64,000 nucleotides of DNA from assembly GCA_949358305.1 (NCBI GenBank), contig OX442319.1:10108001-10172000 (forward strand). Direction: 5' to 3'. Position 1 is the first letter of the stretch. Each line of letters starts with the position of its first letter. The position numbers and the translations under genes are program-made. Source of the stretch: Strigamia acuminata (taxonomy: Eukaryota > Arthropoda > Chilopoda > Geophilomorpha > Linotaeniidae). Shown here piece after piece: positions 30,572 through 40,730 of the stretch. Below the pieces are notes generated by a model. That model made no database searches and was not told the origin of the DNA. It saw only the letters and a list, made by a program, of their open reading frames with translations.

Positions 30572-33500
30572 TTATTTCTTCGCCGCCTGCGCTGACTCGT
30601 TTTTTGACTCGTTTTTTGCCATGGCGAGTTTAATCTCTGCCATCTGCTTCATTATCGCGTCAAACTTAGCGTCTTCTTTCGCTGTTCTTGGGCACTCATT
30701 GGAGTAGTGGCCCGGTTGGTTACACTTGAAACAGCGAATATTTGATTTGTCTCTTGGGGCTTCAGTCGATTTTTTCTTTTCAGGGTCTGCTTTCGACGGT
30801 GGCGTGTAATTTTTCCGAAAATACTTCGGAATTCGACCGGCATTTGGTTTTAACCTGGCGCGAAATTCTTCTACCGCTCTATCTCGATGGATGAGATGTA
30901 CTAGCGGTCCTTCCTCATCGCAACCCGTTGATAAGGTATCGCGATAGCTTCGTATTTCTTCGTCCGTCGAATAATCGTCTTTTTCTTCTTTTTCGTCTGA
31001 TTTTCCGACATTTTGTTCGGCTTCCTCCCCCTCCTTGACCTCCTCCAGTGTCGCTTGCATGGCTGACGCTGTCGGTGCCTTTTTAGGGGCGGCCAAAGGG
31101 TTGGAAGGCAGCGTGGATGTCAGTTTATTTTTTATTTGCAAACCAACGCTAGCTTCTGCCAGCTCCATTATACCGCTAAGATATTCAGTAGGGCGCATAA
31201 TCTTATCTGTCGCCCCATATCTTTCCGCACTCAACTTGAGACGTTTTGCGGTCGCTGCTTTCTCCGCTTCTGGTAAAGCGGAATAATATCTCTTCTCGAT
31301 ATCTATCGTGTTCTCGAACAGGAAGGCGCTCATCTCCTCGTAGCTACCTCCTGTCGGTGCCCTTTCTTCAAGTAGCACCCTTTGCGAGTATTCCGACAAA
31401 CCGCCGAGAAAGAAAAGGTTGAATCCCGTGGCGTGAAATTCCATCGGGGCCTTTTCGAACAACAATCTGGCGCGAATGTCGTAATCCATTATGGTTTCAC
31501 CAGGCATCTGGCGAAGACCTCGCATCTTTCGGCTCACCTCTTCGGGTGTCTCGCCGTAGCGCAGGTCGAATCTCATTAGAAAGTCGTCCCAATTGACGCC
31601 TTTCAATCCTTGGTACCACTCACGTGCCGAGCCTGTCATTAGCTCGACAATACCGTGGGTGAGCATGTCTCCTACGGTGGCTTTAGTGGCAGTCTTAATT
31701 CGAATTACTTCGTCAAGGAAGCGATCTCCCGCTTTCCATGACCCGTCGAAACGGTTCTGAATATAAAATTGCCACCTAATATTCCCGGTAACACTCATGG
31801 TGTCACGTCGGGAGACAGCGTATTTTTTCTTTACGCGGTCGCCAGTGCTACGATTACGATCGTTTCGTTTGCTCAGATCGATTCCCTCGGCCTTCAACGA
31901 GCCGAGTAGGGCTCTTCCAAGCTCTCCCATCGTATACTGCCGACCCGTCGAATCGGTAAACGCGCTTTGTCGGGGAAGGTCCTGAAACTCCTCCCGTCGG
32001 TGGTCGCTATTTTCCGATCGACGTCGTTTCTCTCTATCGCGCGGAGAGTTGGATCTCTTCCGGCGATTACTTGATTTTTCCTTTCGTCTGTCGTCGTTGG
32101 ATGAGGGGTCGGAGCTGGGGTCGGGAGACGGTGAGCGGCGTGGCGGGTTGCGCCGTGAAGAGTTTGACTCTTTCCGGCCCCTACGACGGTCGTCACGTTC
32201 CCTTTCTCTGCGTTCATCGCGTTCTCTTTCCCTTCGTCTTTCTCCGGAACCTCTCTCCGAATCGTGATGACTGGGTGCATTTGACTCCAGTCCATCTGAC
32301 GACGAATCACTATTTCCGTAGTGAAAATATTTCGGTCTTTCATCGCGTTTGCCTTCTTCTCGCGAAGAGGTGCGATCATGCGATTGTCTCCTTGACGACT
32401 CGTCGTCTTTAAGGATGGGCACTGGTTGTTGCCACTCAGTCCCTTGTGGATTATCATGCTGTTGGCTTGTGAGAGCTTGCTCTTCATTTCGCCTAGCATT
32501 ATTAGCGTTGATTAATCGCGTTATCGCATTATTTGTGGCTGAATCGAGAGCTTGCATGCGGGGCCGAGTTTGTTGTTCTCTGGCCGACGCATCTCTCTTG
32601 CGCGGAGTAGCTGGTGTTGCTCTCTCCGGCTGGGGTTTGGGTTTGGCCTTCGGCGTGCGCTTTGGGTCTCCCTCTAGGCTCTCGTCGGACAGCTCGGATG
32701 AACTGACCTCTGGTTTGCGAACGGATTTCGGGTCATCTCGTCGCAATCTGGCCATAAATGCTCGTTCTGCTTCTTGTTGCGAGTGGAAAGCATATCGATG
32801 TGCTCTCAGGGCTCGGTCAACTATTTCTACCTCCTCGGGAGTCGTCGGATTGGGCTGGGTTCTGCCGTACTCGAGAGCTTGCGCTTCTCTTTCCGCCAGC
32901 TTCCTCCGTCTCTCGCGAATGGCTTGTCGAGCCTCGTTCTCTGCATCCGCTTCAAATTGAGCGGAATCAACCAATTGTTGAGCGTGTGCACCTTCAACAA
33001 TGGTGATTTGTGGGGATACACTGTGCGCTTTTAAAGCTGCACGTACGATTTGTAACGTTTCGTACACTGTAATCTTCCCCGTCGGAAGGGTGTATCTCAC
33101 TCCCTCCGCCTGTGCCAATTGCATCGCATCAATCAAGGTGCCCGAGACGCTGTAAGGCTGGCTTGAAACACGCTTGACAGAGGACGAGTTGGACTTGTGC
33201 CCTTCAGACACTACCGAGGCTGGTCGACTGTGCGTAACTGGCGTGTTTAGTGCCGAATTAGCGGTCGTATTTGAGGCCGTCTTTTGTATCGGAGACGCTG
33301 CTTTCGGACTGCCCACCTCGGTGTCGTGCGTTAGACGAGGCGATTGGTTACGGGATAAAACCTCGTTTCCGCTCGTCTCGCCGTCACGGTTAGAACGCGG
33401 CAGTTTGGAGTGAGATTGCTCTTCACCCCGCTCTGTCTCGTCCAATCGCTGCCTCGTCTCGGTGCGAGACGGGTGCGATGCCTCGGATGCGCTTCTACGA

Positions 33501-33655
33501 TCGGGTTTAGGCTTACGCCGTTTTTGCCTCGCTTCGTGCGCTGAGGCTTTGGGTAAGGGACCTCCAGATCGCAAGTGATAGTCGGCGCCTTTACGACTGC
33601 CGGCTCTCTTGTTTGCGTCGGAGTCGGAATCTGTTACTCGGGTATTATCTGCCAT
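30572..33655 (-). CDS. gag: Gypsy Gag polyprotein (1027 aa)
   Basis: The structural protein of the element's particles. The start is the ATG at 33655; the frame is open further only through a GTG. The first ~600 residues are highly charged, low-complexity and rich in Arg, Ser, Glu and Pro, with an RS/RE-rich tract (about 470-560). A retrotransposon-gag capsid-like domain follows (about 630-730, around WYQGLKGVNWDDFLMRF). A single CCHC zinc knuckle (CFKCNQPGHYSNEC, about 973-987) lies near the C-terminus and should bind RNA. Gag is unusually long because of the disordered N-terminal half. Confidence 0.95.
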   Translation of the reverse strand: MADNTRVTDSDSDANKRAGSRKGADYHLRSGGPLPKASAHEARQKRRKPKPDRRSASEASHPSRTETRQRLDETERGEEQSHSKLPRSNRDGETSGNEVLSRNQSPRLTHDTEVGSPKAASPIQKTASNTTANSALNTPVTHSRPASVVSEGHKSNSSSVKRVSSQPYSVSGTLIDAMQLAQAEGVRYTLPTGKITVYETLQIVRAALKAHSVSPQITIVEGAHAQQLVDSAQFEADAENEARQAIRERRRKLAEREAQALEYGRTQPNPTTPEEVEIVDRALRAHRYAFHSQQEAERAFMARLRRDDPKSVRKPEVSSSELSDESLEGDPKRTPKAKPKPQPERATPATPRKRDASAREQQTRPRMQALDSATNNAITRLINANNARRNEEQALTSQQHDNPQGTEWQQPVPILKDDESSRRQSHDRTSSREEGKRDERPKYFHYGNSDSSSDGLESNAPSHHDSERGSGERRRERERDERRERERDDRRRGRKESNSSRRNPPRRSPSPDPSSDPSSNDDRRKEKSSNRRKRSNSPRDREKRRRSENSDHRREEFQDLPRQSAFTDSTGRQYTMGELGRALLGSLKAEGIDLSKRNDRNRSTGDRVKKKYAVSRRDTMSVTGNIRWQFYIQNRFDGSWKAGDRFLDEVIRIKTATKATVGDMLTHGIVELMTGSAREWYQGLKGVNWDDFLMRFDLRYGETPEEVSRKMRGLRQMPGETIMDYDIRARLLFEKAPMEFHATGFNLFFLGGLSEYSQRVLLEERAPTGGSYEEMSAFLFENTIDIEKRYYSALPEAEKAATAKRLKLSAERYGATDKIMRPTEYLSGIMELAEASVGLQIKNKLTSTLPSNPLAAPKKAPTASAMQATLEEVKEGEEAEQNVGKSDEKEEKDDYSTDEEIRSYRDTLSTGCDEEGPLVHLIHRDRAVEEFRARLKPNAGRIPKYFRKNYTPPSKADPEKKKSTEAPRDKSNIRCFKCNQPGHYSNECPRTAKEDAKFDAIMKQMAEIKLAMAKNESKNESAQAAKK

Positions 33656-33707
33656 TTCTTGCTTTGGGTATGATGTAATCACAGGTTAGAATCAGTTATT
33701 CAACTTG

Positions 33708-33725
33708 ATCCCGGACAGGCCCCCA
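33708..33725 (-). promoter_or_regulatory. Primer-binding site resembling tRNA-Pro
   Basis: Two bases after the 5' LTR the sense strand reads TGGGGGCCTGTCCGGGAT. This is close to the known tRNA-Pro primer site (TGGGGGCTCGTCCGGGAT), with two mismatches in the middle. A species-specific tRNA-Pro could match fully. Confidence 0.7.
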
Positions 33726-33727
33726 CG

Positions 33728-34742
33728 TGTCGCGCTCAACTCTAACCGTCGCTAACTCGTGGGTTGATTACTTAATTCGACTAACTCACTACCGCTTTGC
33801 TCAAGCGGTTTACCCAAAGAAATGATTACACAGGTATAAAAGGTAAAATATAATATAGATTTATTCTGCGGGGCAATGTACAGATATATCTTATATATAT
33901 ATATGAAAGGTAGGTAAAAGGTAAATCGGAATGGGTGAAGGGAAATGGAAAGGTAAAGGTATGATGAAAGCTGGCTGGAACCGGCGAGGTCGTCTGTTGT
34001 TTCGTTCGCGTCCAAGATGGCGTCGTCGTTGTGGCAACGCGATGTCGTCTTGGGCCGGCGTGGCAATATGGCGTCCTCGGCTCGTCTCTGGCTGGTCCTT
34101 CGGGCTCACGCTGGTCGGGCGCGAGTGAATGCTTAGTTAAAAGGCTTACTTCGGGCTGTTGTCTAGGTTTTTGTGTGGTGTCCGGCGATCACACAGCGGC
34201 GGACTCTTCTGGCTCCCGGCGGTCACACAGCGGCGGGAACGCTCGTCGTGGTTTCACTGCAGTTTAGGCTTGTGCGACCGTTTGTCTGCACAACTCGCTA
34301 AACTGGAGTGGTTTTTACTATTTCTAGCTGGTGTGCTAAAATAGTGTGGTAATCTTATCTCGCAGGTTACTCTGCGGAGTTTGACACTGACCAAACGTAC
34401 TCACGGTAAATTGTCCTTTGTCCTTGGTCAATCCCAGTATATTTACTTGGGCCTGATCTTGTAGGACGACGGGTTTACGTGTGTTTCTCGTTTGATGGTT
34501 GTGTTGGTTCTGCCCGCTCAGTGCAAGGCACATTCCTTTGCACAAAGCGGGGTTGACAGGTGACCGGAATCACCCAATGGTGGGGTGGACGAGCCATCCC
34601 CACTCCCTCAGGGCAGACGCCTGTCCATTGACTAGATGTCAATGCACTGAGGGAAGGGAGACGCGCTTGCGGCTCCCCTTACACCCGAAACGAGGTCACG
34701 AGAGAAACTCTTCGTTGACCCCGGTCCAGTCGGGTCACAACA
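33728..34742 (-). repeat. 5' LTR of the Gypsy element
   Basis: Sense-strand start TGTTGTGACCCGACTGG and end GAGCGCGACA. It carries the same TATA-like and AATAAA segments as the 3' LTR (plus 33890-33904 and 33860-33865). Its outer end lies 160 bp from the ATG of the CGP-rich gene on the opposite strand. Confidence 0.95.
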
Positions 34743-34902
34743 CATTTTATTCCATTCACTTTCGACAATAAGTTTTCTACAAAGTTTATCATGATAAAAC
34801 ACAAAATTTACCAGTTTTAAGCAATTGAGTGAATCTACCATCCAAGTTATTTAACATTTCAAACACAATTCCTTTCGACTGACCCGAACTCCACTCTCCA
34901 AC

Positions 34903-37900
34903 ATGCCCCACGAGAGATACCAGATCCCCTCCCACATCTGCACCTTTGACCAACACGGCGAATGCACGAAAGGCCCCGACTGGATATGTCCAGCCAGGCC
35001 CTGCCCCGCAGCCCGCAGCCCGGTAAGCCAAAAAATAAAAATTTGCCAACACCTTACTCACTTCTTCCCACATTATTCAGCGCAAACTCCACCCACTCAA
35101 AGATCCCTGCATGAAACCGTACATTCCCAAACCGGACTGTTGCCAAAGCGGCCCGGACAGCGGGATTGGTGGTCCGGCCAACAACTTGGAAGGTTTCGTC
35201 AAATGCGAGGTGGAAGTGAAATCCGATTTCATCCCGAACAAGACCGATGGCGGCTCCGAAACGTCTGCCCAGAAATCGTCTTCGCGACCGCGACCGTGTC
35301 CATGTCCACACCCATGCAATTACCCGTGCAATTACTACTACTGCCCGCAAAAGATCTGCAAGCTTCGAGCCGACCGAGGCCCTTCTGGGGGCGGCGGCGA
35401 CATGGCAAACGCTGAGGGCTGGTATCCGGAAGGGTCGGACGAGAATTGCTGCGACAACCCTTTTTGTTTCACTTGCCTGGGTAACTGCGCGCTACCGAAG
35501 CCGGGCGGTTACGACTACCTACCGGCGGGTCCGGCCAAATGCAGAGGTCATTGCCACGTCGCCTGCTGCAACGATTGCAGGCCGAAGAAGGAGCGAAAGT
35601 GGCCCAACCTCCGCTGCATTAATCCTCACAGGAATAAACCGTGTCCGCCGAAACTGTTGAACGATCCGTGCCGACCTTCGCGCGACCCCTGCTGCGAGCC
35701 GCCGCAGTTGTGGAAGAACGACCCGGCGCCCCCTCACACCCCGGAGTCGTTCCGAGTCATTAGCCTTCTTTGTACGCCCGAAAGCTCGAAGCCGGTTGTG
35801 GAGACCGACCTGCTCGGTCATCCCGACGCCCGCGTGGCCGATTCCGTGAGGATATGCGGGATTTGCGACGGCGCGCGACCACCGCCGACCGACTGGCGAC
35901 TCGGGAAATACGACCCCGCACTTTCGCCCTTCCAGACGTCTTTCTTCCCCGACCGCTACAACCCCGGTCAGAGGGTCAGCAACTACAAACCACCGTGTCC
36001 GGGGCCCTGTCCGTGCAAAATATCAACCCCGGAGCAGTGCCCGGAAAGCTGCTCCCCATACTGTCCGCAAAACACGTGCAATCCGGGATTCAGCGCGTAC
36101 CCAACGCGTCCTTGGGCCCAGCGGCCCAATCCAAACTGGAGCATTGGTGGTGCCCAATCACCCATCCATCAAATCGGCCTTGATGTACCGCAAGGAGTTT
36201 GCGTTCCGAACTGTTCGCCATGTGGACCTTACGGTCCGTGCGATCCATGCACTGGCGGAACGTCCTGGCCAAATTCTTACGGATCTTGTGGCTCTTGTGG
36301 TCCGTGTGGACCTTTCGGTCCTGTCAATCCATTTGCTAGCGTTACGTCTTGGCCGTGCGCTCCTTGCGATACTCGTTCTTACTGTGGACCCTGTGGACCT
36401 TGCGGGCCTAGACCTCTTGGGCCCTGTTGCTCTGCCTATCCTTGTAGGCCTTGCGTCCCTTGCGGACCTTGTGGGCCCATACCTAATTTCCAATGCAAGA
36501 GTACGGTCGTCCCCGGATCCCGTTTGGCTTGCGGTGGCGAGAATGATCCTACAGGGAATTCTCCAAACACAGAAGTTCCAGGAGAACGGTTGGCTGGTGT
36601 GGCGAGAAGGTTCCTCTGAAAGGCCCCTATGGTCAACGTTTGGCTGGTGGTGGCGATAAGGTTCCTCTGAATGGGCCCTATGGTCAACGTTTGGCCAGTG
36701 GTGGCAGAAAAACGGGTCAAGAGCGGTTAATCAGCGGTGTAGAAGTTCCTCTGAAAGGTCCCTATGGTCAACGTTTGGCCGGTGGTAGCAGGAAAAAGAG
36801 TCAAGAGCGGTTAATCAGTGGTGAAGAAGTTCCTCTGAAAGGTCCCTATGGTCAACATTTGGCCGGTGGTCGCAGGAAAAAGGGTCAAGAGCGGTTAATC
36901 AGTGGTGAAGAAGTTCCTTGCCAAGGTCTTGTTAAGTGTCGGTTACCGCAACCGCCGCCTCCAACGGGTAACCCGTGGGGCCGGACTGTTCCGTTGGGTT
37001 ACTTAGCGGGTCCGTCTACGAATTTTGATTGCGCTACTGGTCCTTGTAGTACTGGGGTTCCCTGCTACGAACCGTGTGATCCGTGTAAACCAATAATTCC
37101 TTGCAATCCAGTCAATCCCTGCAGAAGATCTTGCTGTCCGGTCTGTGCCCCGCCACGTGCCCAATGCTTTGCCCCGTCCAGATGCCGTAAATGCAGACCT
37201 TGTTGTCCTATGGTTTGTCCGGGGACAACATGTCCTCCACTGTTGCAAAGAAGTTGCAGAGATTTGGAACAGAATCCTCGTGCTTGTCAGGCATGTACTG
37301 ATTGCAGACCTCGAGTGGTGGAAGAAGAGGTCCGTACGTCGTGCAAGCATTGGAGAGAAGCACCAAATCCTCAATATTTCTCAGTTTGCGCCAACCAACG
37401 CGCTTGCTGTGATGTAGGACCTCAACTTTTAACGGAAGAACAACTCAGTATGTTCAGACGTTGCATTGAACATGTAAGTATACTGTATATTAAAATACAA
37501 AATAATGTTATATTATTATACAATGGAGTCTTATGATTTGTCTTTTTTAGCCATGTTACCCGTGCGGTCCGTGCGGTCCGTATAACCTGTATGGTCCCGG
37601 TGGTCCATGTGGTTCACCGTGTGGTCCTTGTGGTCCGTGTGGTTCACCGTGTGGCCCTTGTGGTCCATGTGGTTCACCGTGTGGTCCTTGTGGTCCGTGT
37701 GGTTCACCGTGTGGTCCTTGTGGTCCATGTGGTTCACCGTGTGGCCCTTGTGGTCCGTGTGGTTCACCGTGTGGCCCTTGTGGTCCGTGTGGTTCACCGT
37801 GTGGCCCTTGTGGTTCGTGTGGCTCACCGTGTGGTCCCTGTGGTCCGTGTGGCTCACCATGTGGCCCCTGTGGTCCGTGTGGCTCACCATGTGGCCCCTG

Positions 37901-38797
37901 TGGTCCGTATGGTTATCCTTGTGGTTCCTCATGTTATCCATGTGGTCCAGGAGACTTTTGCCCATTCCCAGAAGGAGAATCTCCAAAAACGAGTGATGAT
38001 CCTGCCATGACGGTTTGTCCACCTGGAACAATGAGAGTACCTGGACGTGAACCAGAAACCGGGACTAGAGTTTGTCCTGATGGAACTGCAGCTTTGATGG
38101 GAGTGAGAACTCAAGACCCGCCTCGTGAATGGGAAATGAAGAGGAGAACTGCAGTGAAAGACTTAATGGACCCAAAAATTCCACAAGCCTGTTATGATTC
38201 TTCGTAAGTCTCTGCTTTCAATTTTCTTGTCTTGGCTGCGTAGAGTGCTGTCGTGATAGTTTTTAAGGGTTTTCTAGGGTATTTTCTAGGTGTATTTTCT
38301 AGGATATTTGTGACCGGCTGTCACGCCAGGTGCACATGCCGTGAGGATCTGCTTTAAGTGCATTGTGTCGTGCAGGAAAGTGATCAGCGCAGAGGTAGCC
38401 GGTCACACATTTTCTAGGGTATTTCTAGGGTATTTGATAGGGTATTTGATAGGATATTTGATAGGGTATTTCTAGGGTATTTGATAGGGTATTTGATAGG
38501 GTATTTGATAGGGTATTTGATAGGGTATTTGATAGGGTATTTCTAGGGTATTTTTAGATAAAGGAGCTTTTATTATTTTATTGGAAGCACTTATACTAAC
38601 TTGTGTATTAATGGGTAGGTTTGAATTGTTTGTTTAGAATTTGTGTGCCTATTGGTTATCCGAGAGTACCAACCAGAAACCCGAATTTGCCACCTTGTCC
38701 GCCATGTCTTGGTAATGATGCGGCGACTTCAACCCCGGCACCACCACCACCAGCGCCTGCTTGTGGTCCTAGTGTTGCCAAACTTAGTACAAAGTAA
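34903..38797 (+). CDS. Cys/Gly/Pro-rich CGP-repeat protein (sperm-tail type), 4 exons
   Basis: A very cysteine-rich protein whose CGP-triplet repeats resemble the Mst(3)CGP (Mst84D/Mst87F-like) proteins of insect sperm tails; the role is inferred from this. Exons: 34903-35022, 35081-37473, 37551-38203 and 38638-38797, all GT/AG. If the frameshift below is ignored the product is about 1108 aa. Exon 2 holds [18 protein letters not shown] and many CCxxP motifs, then CGPCGP blocks and a 72-75-bp coding minisatellite. Exon 3 is dominated by a decapeptide [10 protein letters not shown] repeated about ten times. The last exon is proline-rich. One base is missing at about 36596-36600 relative to neighbouring repeat units, giving a stop at 36617-36619. 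Both flanking frames are long and similar in composition, so this is either a sequencing error or a null allele. AATAAA lies near 39068. Confidence 0.82.
36585..36915 (+). repeat. Coding minisatellite, 72-75-bp units
   Basis: About five units encoding [15 protein letters not shown] followed by a basic RKKxQERLISG segment. The first two units lack the basic half. The one-base deletion that breaks the reading frame lies in the first unit. Confidence 0.85.
37610..37910 (+). repeat. 30-bp coding repeat ([10 protein letters not shown])
   Basis: Ten units of 30 bp with mostly synonymous differences (GGT/GGC, CCG/CCA). The antisense frame across it is an artefact. Confidence 0.92.
38260..38560. repeat. 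15-bp repeat in intron 3 of the CGP gene
   Basis: Many copies of AGGGTATTTGAT and the variant AGGGTATTTCT. It is interrupted at 38309-38407 by a 99-bp foldback insert with ends TGTGACCGGCT and AGCCGGTCACA. Confidence 0.88.
38309..38407. mobile_element. 99-bp foldback insert within the intronic repeat
   Basis: Eleven-base perfect terminal inverted repeats, TGTGACCGGCT and its complement, around a GC-richer core. It splits the AGGGTATTT array, which shows it came in later. No target duplication is provable because the flanks are repetitive. Confidence 0.6.
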
Positions 38798-39177
38798 AAA
38801 TTCCTTTTTATTAATGCTAACAATAATGTTTTGATATTATTATATTATATTATATTATATTATTATTATATATTATTTTATTTTTTTTAAGAGCTGCAGC
38901 AAAGTAGAAGATGAATTTTAAAAAATTAAAGAAAAAACTGTTAAATGATTGATAAAAAAAACTGCCAAATGAATTTAATTTAATTTATTTGATTTGATTG
39001 CTTAATTAAAAAATTTAAAATTTCCCAAAAAAAATTAATAAGTTTAAAAATCCCAAAAAAATGTAAAAAATAAAGTCAAAAAAATTTATTGTATGAAATA
39101 TGTGGTCTTAATTCTAAATGTACTCAAATTTTTCAGTAAGTTCATGATTAATAAAGTTAATTAACCAACTGTTTACA
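38798..39177. other. 3' flank of the CGP gene, AT-rich
   Basis: A TTATA simple repeat (38838-38880) and A-rich sequence with the likely poly(A) signal AATAAA near 39068. No coding signal. Confidence 0.6.
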
Positions 39178-39437
39178 TTGTAAGCTCTTTTGATTACAAT
39201 TAAAGTTACTTTATTTGTTAACTTAGAAAAATAAAAATAAAAATTGTTTTAGTTTAACTTGTGGTCACTAGAGATTGGACTAACAAGAGATCAGGTCTGG
39301 CAAATGGATAGAAGTAGGACAACACAATTGGATTTTTTTCGGTTTAAGATGAATTGATTGGACGAGCTCCCATATGTTTTTTGCTTTAATTTTTCCAAAT
39401 TTATTTGGGATAAGTATTTACGTGTGAAATAATTGAT
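39178..39437. repeat. Dispersed repeat, copy 1 (second copy 44593-44850)
   Basis: Both copies share GGTCACTAGAGA, AGATCAGGTCTGGCAAATGG and GGGATAAGTATTTA. Copy 1 stops abruptly where the mariner transposase begins; copy 2 continues into the long R1 repeat. Confidence 0.85.
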
Positions 39438-40085
39438 GGAGAGCGAGGAGGCCATTCAACTGGCCCTACTCGTCCAACCCATCGCTATGGAAACATAGCA
39501 TCCATGCACTGTCGTGTAGTTATAGCATAATGTCGAGGCGCACCATCATGTTGAAACCACATCTCACAATGCAATGGTGAAGGCAAATTGTCAACAAACT
39601 CTGCTACAATTCCATTCAGAATAAGGTCCTGATATCGCTGCCCAGTTAGTATTCCATCGTAAAAGAGAGGTCCTAGCACTTGGCCATTGAAAATGCCACA
39701 CCAGACAGTACGCCAGTTCACTTGGTGGAATGTTTGTCTTAACCATCTAGGATTGGTGTCTGACCAATAGTGCATGTTTTGTCTATTAATGACACCATCT
39801 CTTGAAAATTGACTTTCGTCAGTCCACAAAATCTTTTATGTAAATTGTTCATTGTCATCAACCTGAGAAAGTAACCAATTGCTGAATGTCATACGTGACT
39901 CATAGTCACTTTCCTCTAAACCCTGATGGCAGTGCATGTGGTATGGATGAAATTTGTTTGTCTGTAGGACAGTCAGATCAGAAGCCTTGCTAATGCCAAT
40001 ATCATTGCAATGGCATTAGTACTGGTATTGCGATTTGCAGCAACTGCTGCAAGGACCATAATGGTGGGTTCTAATCTTACTGGTC
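39437..40085 (-). pseudogene. Mariner-type transposase, copy 1, truncated
   Basis: Minus-strand codons cover the helix-turn-helix end (around 39975-40080) and the catalytic core up to MFP, with WTDESQF and QHDGAPRHY motifs carrying the first two Asp residues. The sequence then meets a TAG and ends at the 39437 junction, so the third catalytic Asp is missing. The HTH part is also out of frame with the core. It is nearly identical to the copy at 42742-43600, including the TAG. At its 5' end it runs into a 21-bp minisatellite. Confidence 0.88.
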
Positions 40086-40262
40086 CGGGAAGAAAGGCTT
40101 CTGGTCTGGGAAGAAAGGCTTCTGGTCCGAGAGGAAAGGCTTCTGGTCCGGGAGGAAAGGCTTCTGGTCCGGGAGGAAAGGCTTCTGGTGCGGGAGGAAA
40201 GGCTGCTGGTGCGGGAGGAAAGGCTTCTGGTGCGGGAGGAAAGGCTTCTGGTCCGGAAGGAA
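40080..40262. repeat. 21-bp coding-like minisatellite (GGTCCGGGAGGAAAGGCTTC)
   Basis: About eight units in phase with the mariner N-terminal frame. Plus reads KASGPGG repeats, minus reads PEAFPPG repeats. Both frames stay open because 21 is a multiple of three and the unit has no stop in these frames, so openness is not evidence of a gene. Confidence 0.88.
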
Positions 40263-40384
40263 AGTGTATGACGGGAACATGGATGAACTCGATTACATCC
40301 GCCGCTAAATATTCTCCAGTATTTGAAAACATTGTAAAATAATCTTTCAATATTTTGGAAAAACATCTCTGACGCTCAATCTTG

Positions 40385-40655
40385 CACTCAGTCTTGCGCT
40401 CGGTCTTCTTTGTGTGCTAAGTCTTCTTCGTGCGCTCCGTCTTCTTCGTGTGCTCAGTTTTCTTCGTGCGCTCCGTCTGCTTCGTGCGCTCCATCTGCTT
40501 CGTGCGCTCCATCTGCTTCGTGCGCTCCATCTGCTTCGTGCGCTCCATCTGCTTCGTGCGCTCCATCTGCTTCGTGCGCTCCATCTGCTTCGTGCGCTCC
40601 ATCTGCTTCGTGCTCTCCATCTGCTTCGTGCGCTCCGTCGTCTTCGAGCAGATCA
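40385..40655. repeat. 18-bp minisatellite (TGCTTCGTGCGCTCCATC)
   Basis: About fourteen units, best in the centre. Three frames remain open (SCAPSA, FVRSIC and minus MERTKQ repeats). I see no start, splice or homology evidence that it is translated. Confidence 0.9.
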
Positions 40656-40730
40656 AACCTGCTTCGTTTCTTCTAGAAGGTCTTGTTCTAGCAATTATCT
40701 CATCTCTAGCGATAAAAAGTCATTCTCCAG

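Larger units (their letters stand above)
21248..34742 (-). mobile_element. Complete 13.5-kb Ty3/Gypsy LTR retrotransposon
   Basis: Two 1015-bp LTRs that match base for base as far as I can read, a 4-bp flanking repeat CATT (21244-21247 and 34743-34746), a primer-binding site, a polypurine tract, intact gag and pol ORFs and an extra ORF before the 3' LTR. Domain order in pol is protease, reverse transcriptase, RNase H, integrase, which defines Ty3/Gypsy. LTRs start TG and end CA. Identity of the LTRs and open frames imply a recent insertion. It landed between PGRMC and the CGP-rich gene. It is GC-richer than the flanking DNA. Confidence 0.97.

Noticed and set aside
37531-38031. 166-codon minus-strand His/Asp-rich frame
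   Set aside because: Antisense of the [10 protein letters not shown] coding repeat. The plus frame has splice sites and consistent phase.
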